From: Chryseobacterium antibioticum
GTDB lineage: Bacteria > Bacteroidota > Bacteroidia > Flavobacteriales > Weeksellaceae
NCBI RefSeq assembly: GCF_012927325.1
Contig: NZ_JABBGI010000031.1
Location: 1-56,871, forward strand
DNA: 56,871 bases
Direction: 5' to 3'
The position numbers and the translations under genes are program-made. Shown one piece after another: positions 47,545-56,483 of this stretch (positions are counted from its first letter, which is position 1; the number at the start of each line of letters is the position of its first letter). Under the pieces are notes generated by a model. That model was not told the DNA's origin and ran no database searches. It worked only from the letters and a program-made list of their open reading frames with translations.

Positions 47545-50271
47545 ATGAAAAAGTATATTCTTTCACTAGCGGTCCTATCGCTTTTTTATACAAAATCTGA
47601 CGCCTGCGCGTGGTCAGACCCCGATTATGAATATTTCAACCTGTTTACGCAGAGTATCATCAAGGATAAGTCTTACCTTCCTTTCCTGCTCACGTATTCA
47701 AACAGGTTCTATGGTGATTATAAAAACATGACGATTCCTGATGACAATATTGAGACGTGGAAGAAATTCTTCAACAACCAGCTCAACTATGCAGAAACAG
47801 AGAATCTGGTGTACAAAATAAGCATGAATGACCTTAATGCTTTAAAAAATGGAACACCTACCAACCCACTGTTACAGAAACTGGGTACGGGATTCTACCA
47901 AAAGTATAAAGAAGGTATTGATTATTTAATTGAAGCCAAATATCTGGAACCATACATGAGCATTAACTATGTTGAAAGTCCGGACTCGTTTTATAGCAAT
48001 GGCCCTTCTAAAAACCAAAATGCGACTTCTATTGATTACGCAAAAACGGTTAATGCCCTTACCTCTTTATATAATGCAACCAGAAATCCTGAAATCAAAC
48101 AGCGTTACGGGTATCAACTGGTCCGTTTCAATCATTATACGAGAAATTATGATGCCGCACTGGAAGCTTTCAAAACGTATATAGAACCGATCAAGCAGAA
48201 AGGTACAGTCTATTTTATGGCCCTTGATCAGCTTGCGGGTGCGCAGAGAGGAAAAGAAATGAACAGCGATGCGAACTGGAACTTCTTCCAGGTTTTTATG
48301 AACAGCAAAGACCGTAAGGAATCTGCTTTTGTGTCGATGAAACTTTCGGATACGGCTTCTTTCAGCAATATTATGAAAAGAGCAGGGACCAATGATGAAA
48401 AGAATATGGCATATTTCCTTTTAGGTTATGAGGGTTTTACAGATCCTATTCCCCTTATGGAAAAAATGTACGACATCAATCCGGATTCTGAGATTCTGAA
48501 AGTAATGGCGGTAAGAAGCATCAATGAACTGGAAAGAAGCTATCTGCCTATTTATTATTATACATCGGATGCAACAGACAGTCCCAATGTAATAAGAGGG
48601 AATGCAGATGACCATAATAAAGCTTCTGCAGATTCAAAATCTGAACCTGTGGAAGTAAAGAAAGAAGAAAAGCTTTCCTTCTGGCAGAAGATCGTAAGAT
48701 TTTTCAAAAACCTTTTCGGAGGTTCAAAATCTGGCACTGCGGATGGCGCTAAAAATGATCAGAGCGATGATGATCTGTTGAACAATCCGGACAGAATTCC
48801 TTTCTACACCAAATCTGGTTACGGCTATGATGAGAAAACAAAAGATTATCTGGACAGTCTGGAAAAATTCACAGAGAAAACCAAAAAAGTCTCTAAGGAT
48901 GAATACTGGCAAATCGCAGACGCCTATCTAAAGTTTTTGAAAAAAGACTACAAGGGAAGTTCGGAGATTCTTGAAGATATCAAAACAACGAATCCGGAAT
49001 ACCTTGAAGAAATAAAAAGAATGAAAGTTCTGAATGATATCGTTTCTCATCCTAAGATCGATGCTGAATTCGAAGATCATCTGATGAAAGACTATGCTGA
49101 TTATTTTGTAAAAAAAGAAGTAAAAAAGGACAGTACTGCTGTTTCTGATTATGATTATTATGCTGAGACTCCATCTACGGCAGACTTCCTTAAAGATGTT
49201 CTTGCCAATCGTTACTTCTTACAGGGTGAAGATGGAAAATCATTCCTGATGAGTAATAAGCTTTCTGACCTTCAGTACAATCCGAATTCAAGTTTGGTGA
49301 AAAGTGTAGAAGACTTTTATAAAAAGCCTAATAAGACTCAGTTTGAACAGCAGATCATCGCTAAGAATATGGATAATGTAGGAAACATCGATGCTTTCTT
49401 CAGTACCATCTACGGAGACAGAGCGATGAAGCAGGCAGACTTTGAAAAGGCCAAATCTTATTATGAAAAAGCTCAGGGCTTTGCAGGAATTCCAAGAATG
49501 AATTATGACTGGACGGATAAGGGTGAAAAAATCACTCCAAGACAGTATGCAGCGGATGAATATAACGGATTTAAAGCTATTTCCAATCTTGTTTTCGGAC
49601 ATAATGTATGGGAAAGTTTCGGAAGTTCGGCCACTGAAAGTATGGCGGCTGAAGACTACTCAGGATTTCCTTTCATTAAAAGCAGCATGAATAAACTGGA
49701 ACTGGCAGATGCCTTGATCCAGCTTAAAAAAATTAGCAACGGAACGGATGAAAAGGCCGCTAAAGCCAGTCAGCTTATCGGAAACTTACTGTACAATACT
49801 TCCAGCTTAGGATATTACCGTCAGTTGTTCGTGATGGATATCGACAACAGCAACGGTGGAAAATATGACTTCTGGAATACAGACCGAAAGAATCCTTACA
49901 AGTATTATTATAAGAATTTCCTTTATACCACTTATATTGAACCGGATAATTTTGACCTTGCAATCAACTATTATCAAAAGACGCTTAAACTTTCGAAAGA
50001 CAAGGAGCAGAGAGCAAGGGTTCTATTCCAGATGGCCAGTGCAGAGCAAGGAAAGTATTATCAGTATGAGGCGAAAAATGTAAAGACGATTGACTATTCA
50101 GATCCTAAATATTCTGAAAAAGAACAGGCGCATCAAACGGAACTCGACCATATCAAAAACGAGAAATACAGAACTTATTTTGCCCAATTGAAATCCCAGT
50201 ATGCCGATACGGAAACAATGAAAGGGCTGTCAGGAAGCTGCAGTTATTTCGGATATTTCCTGAAAAGATAG
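47545..50271 (+). CDS. Large exported helical-repeat protein, unknown
   Basis: A 908-residue protein with a signal peptide (MKKYILSLAVLSLFYTKSDA, next residue Cys). The body is mostly alpha-helical with TPR/solenoid-like pairs (YDAALEAFKTYIEPIKQKGT, FEKAKSYYEKAQGFAG, ELADALIQLKKISNGTDEK). A hydrophilic insert around residues 350-410 contains the amphipathic KLSFWQKIVRFFKNLFGGSK, a membrane-binding-looking helix. The N-terminal part is Tyr/Phe-rich (CAWSDPDYEYFNLFTQS). It probably scaffolds a complex at the envelope with the two preceding products. The 90-base gap holds a hairpin (47467-47481) and a TAAATTTG at 47427-47434, so a separate promoter is possible. Confidence 0.75.
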   Translation: MKKYILSLAVLSLFYTKSDACAWSDPDYEYFNLFTQSIIKDKSYLPFLLTYSNRFYGDYKNMTIPDDNIETWKKFFNNQLNYAETENLVYKISMNDLNALKNGTPTNPLLQKLGTGFYQKYKEGIDYLIEAKYLEPYMSINYVESPDSFYSNGPSKNQNATSIDYAKTVNALTSLYNATRNPEIKQRYGYQLVRFNHYTRNYDAALEAFKTYIEPIKQKGTVYFMALDQLAGAQRGKEMNSDANWNFFQVFMNSKDRKESAFVSMKLSDTASFSNIMKRAGTNDEKNMAYFLLGYEGFTDPIPLMEKMYDINPDSEILKVMAVRSINELERSYLPIYYYTSDATDSPNVIRGNADDHNKASADSKSEPVEVKKEEKLSFWQKIVRFFKNLFGGSKSGTADGAKNDQSDDDLLNNPDRIPFYTKSGYGYDEKTKDYLDSLEKFTEKTKKVSKDEYWQIADAYLKFLKKDYKGSSEILEDIKTTNPEYLEEIKRMKVLNDIVSHPKIDAEFEDHLMKDYADYFVKKEVKKDSTAVSDYDYYAETPSTADFLKDVLANRYFLQGEDGKSFLMSNKLSDLQYNPNSSLVKSVEDFYKKPNKTQFEQQIIAKNMDNVGNIDAFFSTIYGDRAMKQADFEKAKSYYEKAQGFAGIPRMNYDWTDKGEKITPRQYAADEYNGFKAISNLVFGHNVWESFGSSATESMAAEDYSGFPFIKSSMNKLELADALIQLKKISNGTDEKAAKASQLIGNLLYNTSSLGYYRQLFVMDIDNSNGGKYDFWNTDRKNPYKYYYKNFLYTTYIEPDNFDLAINYYQKTLKLSKDKEQRARVLFQMASAEQGKYYQYEAKNVKTIDYSDPKYSEKEQAHQTELDHIKNEKYRTYFAQLKSQYADTETMKGLSGSCSYFGYFLKR

Positions 50272-50294
50272 TTTTTAACACTTATATAAAAAAT

Positions 50295-50324
50295 AAAAAA
50301 AGGGGTCATTACGATCCCTTTTTT
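50295..50324. terminator. Bidirectional terminator between convergent genes
   Basis: A stem of GGGGTC (50302-50307) with GATCCC (50313-50318), extended by an A-run (50295-50301) against a T-run (50319-50324), closes a 5-base loop. The stem overlaps the stop codon of the minus-strand gene at 50309, and it serves both directions. Confidence 0.85.
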
Positions 50325-50806
50325 GGTTGCTGGTTCTGAAGCCATTCTTCATGCTTTCTTTTAAAAACATCATGCTTGTAATTCTGATTTCTCTGAGCCG
50401 AGTCGATAGAGTGCGAGGTATGGATATCATTATCTTCTTCTGCAAAATCAGCCAGCTTTTCATAATAGCAGTGAAGCTGATCAAGTTCTTTTTCGGTAAG
50501 ATCTTCGATATCAACAATTCTGTTGCTGGCTTTTTCATTGGCAGCGATCAGTTCATTCAGTTTAATCTGTATCGCTTTTGAATCCTTATTCTGTGCTTTC
50601 TGAATCAGGAAAACCATCAGGAAAGTAATGATGGTGGTTCCGGTATTGATCACGAGCTGCCAGGTTTCGGAATAGTTAAAAAAAGGTCCTGAAGCCGCCC
50701 ATATCACCACTACAAGTACCGCTCCTATAAACGCATAGGAACTTCCCGTAAATTTAGTGGCCCAGTCAGAAAATTTCTCAAAAAGATTATTGTTTTGATA
50801 GCTCAT
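50309..50806 (-). CDS. Low-affinity iron permease family protein
   Basis: A 165-residue protein with two transmembrane helices, SSYAFIGAVLVVVIWAASG and WQLVINTGTTIITFLMVFLI. The conserved TGSSYAF and the IQKAQNKDSKAIQIKLNELI segment are hallmarks of PF04120 proteins. The C-terminal half is a charged helical cytoplasmic tail (DLTEKELDQLHCYYEKLADF). Despite the family name, the bacterial members have no proven iron transport; they are often found near envelope stress or iron genes. A TonB-dependent siderophore-type receptor lies upstream on the same strand. Confidence 0.85.
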   Translation of the reverse strand: MSYQNNNLFEKFSDWATKFTGSSYAFIGAVLVVVIWAASGPFFNYSETWQLVINTGTTIITFLMVFLIQKAQNKDSKAIQIKLNELIAANEKASNRIVDIEDLTEKELDQLHCYYEKLADFAEEDNDIHTSHSIDSAQRNQNYKHDVFKRKHEEWLQNQQPKKGS

Positions 50807-50960
50807 GATATCAGTTCTTTTAATGAATAAATTTATAGAATTAACTTGAATCGGAAGTAAAGAAAGTTGGGAAACGGAGGAAAGAATGAAAAATGTTTCG
50901 ACTGGAATTGATTCAGCTTTATTTTTAATCTTATAAGTACCTAAAGAGATCTCAGTGGTA

Positions 50961-51001
50961 TTAAAAAAAACATTAAGACAGAAGGACTGCCTTAATGTTT
51001 T
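50961..51001 (-). terminator. Terminator of the receptor/lipoprotein unit
   Basis: An 11-bp stem (50967-50977 with 50991-51001), one A-C mismatch, then a 3-bp inner stem around a 5-base loop. The minus strand runs into a T-run (50963-50970 A-run on the plus strand). It lies about 30 bases beyond the lipoprotein stop. Confidence 0.85.
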
Positions 51002-51032
51002 CTAATTAAAATTTGATATGAATGAATGTTTA

Positions 51033-51311
51033 TTATTTTCTCCCGAAGGTTATTTCTTCAGATTGATCAGCCGTTTTTGTACTGATTGAAGGCAAATCTT
51101 TTCCGAAGTGAATCTTCTTTATGCCGGGCATTCCATTATTCCAGGTATTTTGAGGCCAGCTATTCCACTGGTATGGATTATGGACCGTATTATACTTCAT
51201 TGCCTCATTGGCAGCCTTTAATTCTTCTTCTGAAAGTTCTGTGTCGGAAGAACAGGCTCCTGTAGCTATTCCAAAAACCATAGCATAGAATATTATTTTG
51301 ATGCTTTTCAT
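51033..51311 (-). CDS. Small lipoprotein paired with a TonB-dependent receptor
   Basis: 92 residues. The signal peptide MKSIKIIFYAMVFGIATGAC places the lipid on Cys20. The mature part is short and polar, with an acidic helix (SEEELKAANEAMKYN) and then a Trp/Asn/Pro-rich stretch (PYQWNSWPQNTWNNGMPG). No family recognised. It starts 18 bases after the stop of the receptor gene, so the two are co-transcribed. Trp-rich lipoproteins beside receptors may act as ligand-binding partners, which is inference here. Confidence 0.7.
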   Translation of the reverse strand: MKSIKIIFYAMVFGIATGACSSDTELSEEELKAANEAMKYNTVHNPYQWNSWPQNTWNNGMPGIKKIHFGKDLPSISTKTADQSEEITFGRK

Positions 51312-51329
51312 TATGGGTAATTTTACTGA

Positions 51330-53591
51330 TTAAAATTTATAATTCACCTGTACGGCAAAGTTTCTCGGTTGAATCTGATCGATGTAGCCTCCTCTGAAAT
51401 AAGAGCTGTACCCTACTGAATCGAAGATGTTATTCATAAATACTCTTAATCCCATCCCGTTTTTAAGGGTGTATCCCACCTGAGCATCAACTGTCGTATA
51501 TTCCGGCATATCAAAAGGTTTGTCTCCTGCTTTTACGCTATTAAGATGAGCAGCTGTAAATGTTTTCTGAGTCCATTCATCAACCGGTCTTTTTCCAACA
51601 TAATAGATTCCGGCTCCTACATCAAGACCTGTTAAAGTTCCTGTAATAAATTTGTAATTTAACCATCCGTTTGCGGTATGCTTTGGAGCATTCATTGGCG
51701 CAGAACCATTCATATAAGCAGGACTCTCCTGATACTGAGCATCCAGATATGCCCATCCGGACATAATCTGAAGGTTTGGTAAAATTCTTCCGATAAGTTC
51801 TACCTCCATTCCTTTTCTTCTCAGGTTACCGGCAAGTCCGTAAAGGATATTATTATTGTTATCTTTTATGGGCTGATAATTTTTATCCAGAATCTGGAAT
51901 GACAGGTTATCTGTATTAATATCAAATAAGGTAACATTGAATCTCAAACGTTCATTAAACCAATCAGATTTAATCCCGGCCTCCCACTGCTTGGTGTGTG
52001 ATGCTCCTACCCGTCCTCCTGCCTGAAGAATATTATTCGAGGCTCTTAAAGAGGTCGTCGTCGTATAGGATCCGAAAACATTGATATTCTGAATCGGAGA
52101 AACGATCAATCCAAAAGATGGATTCCATGTGTCTACCGTTTCATTCGCAGATCCATTCAGCCTGCTGTATCGGATACCTAAATGTGCTTTCACATATTTT
52201 CCGATTGACATTACATCCTGCGCTATAGCACCGATGCTTGGAGTCAGGACAGGATTTGATCGTCCCAAGTTTTTATAAATGACATTCGTAGGAACCTGAT
52301 TGTGTATTGTTCCGTTCACAACATCGAAAATATCCAGAGGATTGGCATTATAAGTTACGGCTCCGATTTTTGTTGGGCGGGCAGTAATTAAGTTTTCAGG
52401 CGCAATGGAATTTTTGTAGGCCTCATAGGTCACAGTAGATGTTTCCGTTTCTCTCCAGTCAAATCCAACCTGGAAGGTATGATTGATGAAACCTGTTTTT
52501 ATTTGCTCACCAATGAAATCTAACTGCAATACTTTATTGATATCTTCTCCCTGGGACTTCCCGATGGTATGCTGTCTGATATTATAATTTGTTTCACCAG
52601 TAGGTAATGATATTGAAGAAGCTTCACTGTCTGAACTGCTTGTAGAGTTAATAAAAGCAGCTCTTATCTTTAATTTATCATTAAGCTTACGCACTACTGT
52701 GGTCGCAAAGTTAAATGTTTCTGTTTTTGAATAATCAGAAGTATACCCTAAAAATTTACCTTTTGGCATATGGTATAATGATTCTACATCACCAGGCGCG
52801 GTATTAATTGTTCCTCTGTCGGGAGTACGGTTATCATGAAGATAATCCATCTCCACATTGATGTCTGTTTTATCATCCGGACGGTACGTTACGGATGGGT
52901 TTATATAGATTCTCTCCCCTTCCACATGGCTTCTGAAAGAATTATTTTTCTGATAGGCCCCATTGAATCTTACCGCTACTTTTCCCTGAGAGTCCAGGAC
53001 TCTCTGAAAATCTACAGTGGGTCTGTAAAAGTCCCAGCTCCCGTAACGGAATCCTACACTGGTCTGATCAATAAACTGTGGTCTTTTGGTCACAACATTA
53101 ATGACTCCTCCTGCAGAACCCAAACCATTTCCGATCCCCTGGCTTACAGCCGCTGATCCTTTTATTACCTGGATACTTTCAACGCCCTGCATATCTGTGA
53201 TCATCCCTGCAGTACGGAAATCTGAATCCATCTGAACTCCGTTTTTCAGTACAGGTACTCCACGATACCCTCTGATTGACATACTTTCACTTCCTCCTCC
53301 ATAGCTGGAGAACAAAGTAACGCCGGGTACATTTTTGGCAACGTCTGTAACGGTAAGACCTCCCAGCTCTTCGATGGCTTTATGGGAAATTACCGAAATA
53401 CTCTGAATCTGGTCCCGGGTTTTTAAAGGAAGCCTTGTAATGGCTTCTAAGCCTACCGGCTGTTTCTTTTTTTCACCAAATAATTCTACTTCATCAATCT
53501 CTTTTGATTTTTTAATAGAATCGTTTACTTGCTGTGCGTTTACAAAAACCCCACCCAATACAAGCAAAGAAAAGGATACTACTTTATTCAT
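51330..53591 (-). CDS. TonB-dependent siderophore-type receptor
   Basis: 753 residues from ATG 53591, where a signal peptide begins (MNKVVSFSLLVLGGVFVNAQ). An in-frame start further upstream (53660) puts 23 non-signal residues in front and is rejected. The TonB-box region EIDEVELFGEKKK is followed by a plug with TRDQIQSISVISHKAIEELG, NVPGVTLFSSYGGGSESMSI (then RGYRG) and GSAAVSQGIGNGLGSAGGVI, as in ferrichrome/pyoverdine-type receptors. The C-terminus is NFAVQVNYKF, ending in Phe as barrels do. A TAATTTTG -7 element (53613-53606) sits upstream. A small lipoprotein follows in the same unit. The exact siderophore is not deducible. Confidence 0.9.
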   Translation of the reverse strand: MNKVVSFSLLVLGGVFVNAQQVNDSIKKSKEIDEVELFGEKKKQPVGLEAITRLPLKTRDQIQSISVISHKAIEELGGLTVTDVAKNVPGVTLFSSYGGGSESMSIRGYRGVPVLKNGVQMDSDFRTAGMITDMQGVESIQVIKGSAAVSQGIGNGLGSAGGVINVVTKRPQFIDQTSVGFRYGSWDFYRPTVDFQRVLDSQGKVAVRFNGAYQKNNSFRSHVEGERIYINPSVTYRPDDKTDINVEMDYLHDNRTPDRGTINTAPGDVESLYHMPKGKFLGYTSDYSKTETFNFATTVVRKLNDKLKIRAAFINSTSSSDSEASSISLPTGETNYNIRQHTIGKSQGEDINKVLQLDFIGEQIKTGFINHTFQVGFDWRETETSTVTYEAYKNSIAPENLITARPTKIGAVTYNANPLDIFDVVNGTIHNQVPTNVIYKNLGRSNPVLTPSIGAIAQDVMSIGKYVKAHLGIRYSRLNGSANETVDTWNPSFGLIVSPIQNINVFGSYTTTTSLRASNNILQAGGRVGASHTKQWEAGIKSDWFNERLRFNVTLFDINTDNLSFQILDKNYQPIKDNNNNILYGLAGNLRRKGMEVELIGRILPNLQIMSGWAYLDAQYQESPAYMNGSAPMNAPKHTANGWLNYKFITGTLTGLDVGAGIYYVGKRPVDEWTQKTFTAAHLNSVKAGDKPFDMPEYTTVDAQVGYTLKNGMGLRVFMNNIFDSVGYSSYFRGGYIDQIQPRNFAVQVNYKF

Positions 53592-53605
53592 CTGATTATT
53601 TTTTG

Positions 53606-53641
53606 CAAAATTATTATTTTTATTGATTCTAAATAAACAAA
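53606..53641 (-). promoter_or_regulatory. Promoter of the siderophore-type receptor
   Basis: TAATTTTG (53613-53606) matches TAnnTTTG on the minus strand, with TTTG at 53641-53638 in the -33 position 24 bases away, slightly longer than ideal. A Fur box could not be identified by eye. Confidence 0.45.
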
Positions 53642-53822
53642 TTAAACTGACATATCTCACCCGGATATGACTAAGTATTATCAGATTATAAATGAGCCCG
53701 AGGTTGTTATGGGGATATTTTAACGATCCCGGAGCATCATTAAAAGCAATGGGAAAAAGTAGACTTATAGATGTAAAGAGCTAAATAGTAAAAAACTTAC
53801 AACCTTAATTATTTAAAATATA

Positions 53823-53854
53823 ATTAAGGTCCGACAAATTTGCCGGACCTTAAT
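53823..53854 (-). terminator. Hairpin after the truncated surface-protein gene
   Basis: A perfect 11-bp stem (53823-53833 with 53844-53854) surrounds a 10-base centre containing the palindrome CAAATTTG. It lies 26 bases past the stop at 53880. The T-run on the minus strand is only moderate. Confidence 0.7.
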
Positions 53855-53879
53855 ATGAATATGATAACCTCTAAAAGCT

Positions 53880-54358
53880 CTAAGGAGCAACATATGCATT
53901 ACAATATGTAAATGCTGCCAACATATCATCTAAACTTGTAGGAGATGTTATTGTAATCTCTGTATATGGTGTCAACGAAGAGGCTACATAAGCTATAGCT
54001 CCTATATTACCAGCACTTGCCTGTCCTGTAACAGTTAAATTATTTCCTGACGAATTATAAGTAAGAACGCTCGTATTCCCTATCACATTATACATTGTCA
54101 GAGTTACAGGATTTCCATTGAGATCCTTGGCAGATAGCTGGCTCGAATCATTTTTAAACCCTATGTTATTGACAGGCTTACTGAAGATAAGAGTCATTGT
54201 AGTTACATGCTTATACACTCCATTACCCAGTATAAAATAAGCACTTGGGTTATACATTGTAACACCTCCTACAGTTTGAGGAGCCGGAAATCCAGCGCCA
54301 CTTGCTGTTTGATTAGGCATTGTACCTGCTGTAACCCTATATACGTTGACCCTTTTAA
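53880..54358 (-). pseudogene. N-terminally truncated surface/adhesin-like protein
   Basis: The reading frame from ATG 54320 gives 146 residues (MPNQTASGAGFPAPQTVGG onward), but the same frame stays open upstream with protein-like sequence (VNVYRVTAGT) into the terminator of the next gene, without a signal peptide. The body is rich in Thr/Asn/Ser/Gly (MTLIFSKPVNNIGFKNDSS, TVTGQASAGNIGAIAYV), typical of secreted beta-sandwich repeats of flavobacterial surface proteins. It is best read as the C-terminal remnant of a larger exported protein. It could instead be a cytoplasmic ORF from ATG 54320, but the composition argues against that. No family named. Confidence 0.5.
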
Positions 54359-54361
54359 AAT

Positions 54362-54391
54362 AAAAAAAAGGCTGTCCAAAAAGGACAGCCT
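54362..54391 (-). terminator. Terminator of the fibrinogen-like protein gene
   Basis: A perfect 9-bp stem (54369-54377 with 54383-54391) closes an AAAAA loop. The minus strand continues into a T-run (54362-54369 A-run on the plus strand). It starts 15 bases beyond the stop at 54406. Confidence 0.9.
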
Positions 54392-54405
54392 CGAATTGTT
54401 AAAAA

Positions 54406-56241
54406 TTATTTTACCCAATATTGAACTATTCTTCCTTCATAATTACCTGAGATCAAATTAAAATTATGAGGTCTCCAGTTTGCCCATCCCGCATTACAAA
54501 AACTTGCCCCTCCGTAATCATCAGCACTGTTTGAACAGGTACCGATATGGTGGTTTAACTGTTGTTCGGAGTTCATGTATAAACCGAACTCATCATTCAC
54601 GTAATATTTATTGAAAGTATAGGTTTGGCCGGCTGGGTAGGTATAGGTTAAATTATTGGCAGGTATGTTAGCTCCGGCATAACTAACCCCTCCATAGATA
54701 CCCGTAAAGAAGTTTGCCTGGCTGTATAATCCGGGAATATTTGCTATAAAATTTACCCCGTTTAACTGATAGAGTGTATTTCCGATAACCGGTTTACCAA
54801 AACTAAAGCCATATAATTTACCGGTGGTCGTATTCCCATAAGTAAGATAGTCAGAAGTAGCCATATTTCCATCTGTAACTACTGCATTAAGATAATTGGC
54901 TCTTGCCCAATAATCATTAACGGGAGCAACCGTAGAGCTTTCTACCTGTGCCATTGTAGTTCCGGTATGTCCTTTTTCTTTTATAGAAAAGCGGTATTCT
55001 TTAGTTCCTGCACCACTCCCTATATTGTTTACTGTAGCAGAGGACAGAGAACATGCATATTCATTAAATATTCCAGTTTCTGTAGTTACGGTATTTCTTG
55101 CTGACTGGGTCGACCAGGATTCATTTTGAGTTTTTTCCACTACCAGAATCTGTCTTTCAGAAAGAGACTTAATCAAAGTCCATCCTCCGTTAGACATATC
55201 GCAATACGTTTTAAACTTATTTGCCGAAGCATCTTTTACCCAATAATAACCATCTGTAGTTTGACCGTCATTATATATTTCGAGGCATCTGTTTGCAGGA
55301 TTGGTGAAAGTACCTAAAGTGGTACCAAATGTTACAGAAAACGTACACGTTTGAGGATTCGCGCCATTAGTAGTAAAGGTGTAAGTATAGTTTCCTGCAC
55401 TTGTCGGTGTTCCTACACCGTGCAGTGTAATATTTGTACTGCCGGTAGTAATTGTTTCTGTTGTATTAAAACTTACGCCATTATTGGTAGAGGTGGTAAT
55501 GCTCACTGTACCGGCAGTATCTACATTAGAAAGCGGAATGGTAACTGTATTAGTATTATAATCTAACTGTATATTTTTATTATAAGCCCCATTTACTGTT
55601 GAACCGGAACAATTGATACCATAGCTGACCTGCGAACCCGCTACGTTTATCGTTTTATTGGTACATATAGTATCAGTTGTCCCGTCATATACAAAAGTAA
55701 GCGTATCTGTCTGAGGACCGGCAACAGGTGTACCAGAGGAATCTAATGTAATGGTAAAGGTACCTGTACTAGGGAATACTCCGGACTTTTCAAAATAGTA
55801 CCCATTAGTTGTTTTTGCTATAATGTTGTAAGTGCCTGCTGTTGTTGCCGTAACAGACATCGTAATGTAATTACTATTATTTAATGAAGTTCCCTGAGTA
55901 TAATTGCCAAAGACTTTAACAGAAGTACAATCCGGATTATAGACCGCTTTTTGATAGGTACCGCATAAACTTAACCATGTTGCCGCCGTTGACTGATAAT
56001 AGTTGTAGCATTTTTCATCAATATTATATATAATTAAGCCGTCTTCTGTAGATGCTGCACCAATTGCATCCCTCTGTACAGTGGTAAGACGAGGAATTAA
56101 GACTCCAGTATTATTATTTTTGGAAACAATATCTAATGCCGATTTGGTATTAGGAGAAGTAGTATTAATACCAACTTGTCCAAAAACTGTTGCAGAAAAG
56201 CATAGCAGCAAGAGTACATAAAGTATTTTATTTTTCATCAT
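54406..56241 (-). CDS. Secreted protein with fibrinogen-like YCD...GGW domain
   Basis: A 611-residue protein. Signal peptide MMKNKILYVLLLLCFSATVF with cleavage near FGQ|VGI. Residues about 22-75 (GINTTSPNTKSALDIVSKNN, GVLIPRLTTVQRDAI) are the N-terminal motif common on flavobacterial surface proteins. Several beta-sandwich repeats follow, with Thr/Asn-rich strands. From about residue 340 the sequence RCLEIYNDGQTTDGYYWVKD and KTYCDMSNGGWTLIKSLSE matches the fibrinogen-like YCDxxxGGGW domain; the rest (ANWRPHNFNLISGNYEGRIV) completes it. Fibrinogen-like domains bind acetylated sugars, so attachment to glycans or surfaces is plausible. Monocistronic with a strong terminator. Confidence 0.85.
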   Translation of the reverse strand: MMKNKILYVLLLLCFSATVFGQVGINTTSPNTKSALDIVSKNNNTGVLIPRLTTVQRDAIGAASTEDGLIIYNIDEKCYNYYQSTAATWLSLCGTYQKAVYNPDCTSVKVFGNYTQGTSLNNSNYITMSVTATTAGTYNIIAKTTNGYYFEKSGVFPSTGTFTITLDSSGTPVAGPQTDTLTFVYDGTTDTICTNKTINVAGSQVSYGINCSGSTVNGAYNKNIQLDYNTNTVTIPLSNVDTAGTVSITTSTNNGVSFNTTETITTGSTNITLHGVGTPTSAGNYTYTFTTNGANPQTCTFSVTFGTTLGTFTNPANRCLEIYNDGQTTDGYYWVKDASANKFKTYCDMSNGGWTLIKSLSERQILVVEKTQNESWSTQSARNTVTTETGIFNEYACSLSSATVNNIGSGAGTKEYRFSIKEKGHTGTTMAQVESSTVAPVNDYWARANYLNAVVTDGNMATSDYLTYGNTTTGKLYGFSFGKPVIGNTLYQLNGVNFIANIPGLYSQANFFTGIYGGVSYAGANIPANNLTYTYPAGQTYTFNKYYVNDEFGLYMNSEQQLNHHIGTCSNSADDYGGASFCNAGWANWRPHNFNLISGNYEGRIVQYWVK

Positions 56242-56453
56242 TTTGATTTTAAATTTTTATTAAATAAATTTTTCTTTGTGTTTATAAATTTAGACAGAGA
56301 AACTTCAAATTCTGAAAAAACATCAAAGTGTTTAATAAAATGACTGAATAAATTTTAAACAACTGATTACAAGATAATTATTTAAGTTACTTTATAAAAA
56401 AAATATTTTTCACAGAAAATTTATATAAAATAACTCTTATTATATTTTTTAAT

Positions 56454-56461
56454 TATATTTG
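56454..56461 (+). promoter_or_regulatory. -7 element of the 56484 gene
   Basis: TATATTTG is a perfect TAnnTTTG, 22 bases before the start codon. No clear -33 TTTG. The flanking 242-base gap is nearly all A and T, so chance matches are likely and confidence is limited. Confidence 0.35.
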
Positions 56462-56483
56462 TTATGATAAGATAATTCGTAAA

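Noticed and set aside
50275..50538. 87-codon minus-strand frame overlapping the iron permease family gene
   Set aside because: The main frame has the family motif and two membrane helices; this one shares its DNA in another frame and runs through the terminator.
53667..53723. 18-codon plus-strand frame (MTKYYQIINEPEVVMGIF) and a frame-shifted continuation to about 53783
   Set aside because: It reads a little like a decayed gene but is too short and has no homologue I can name, so it is not annotated.
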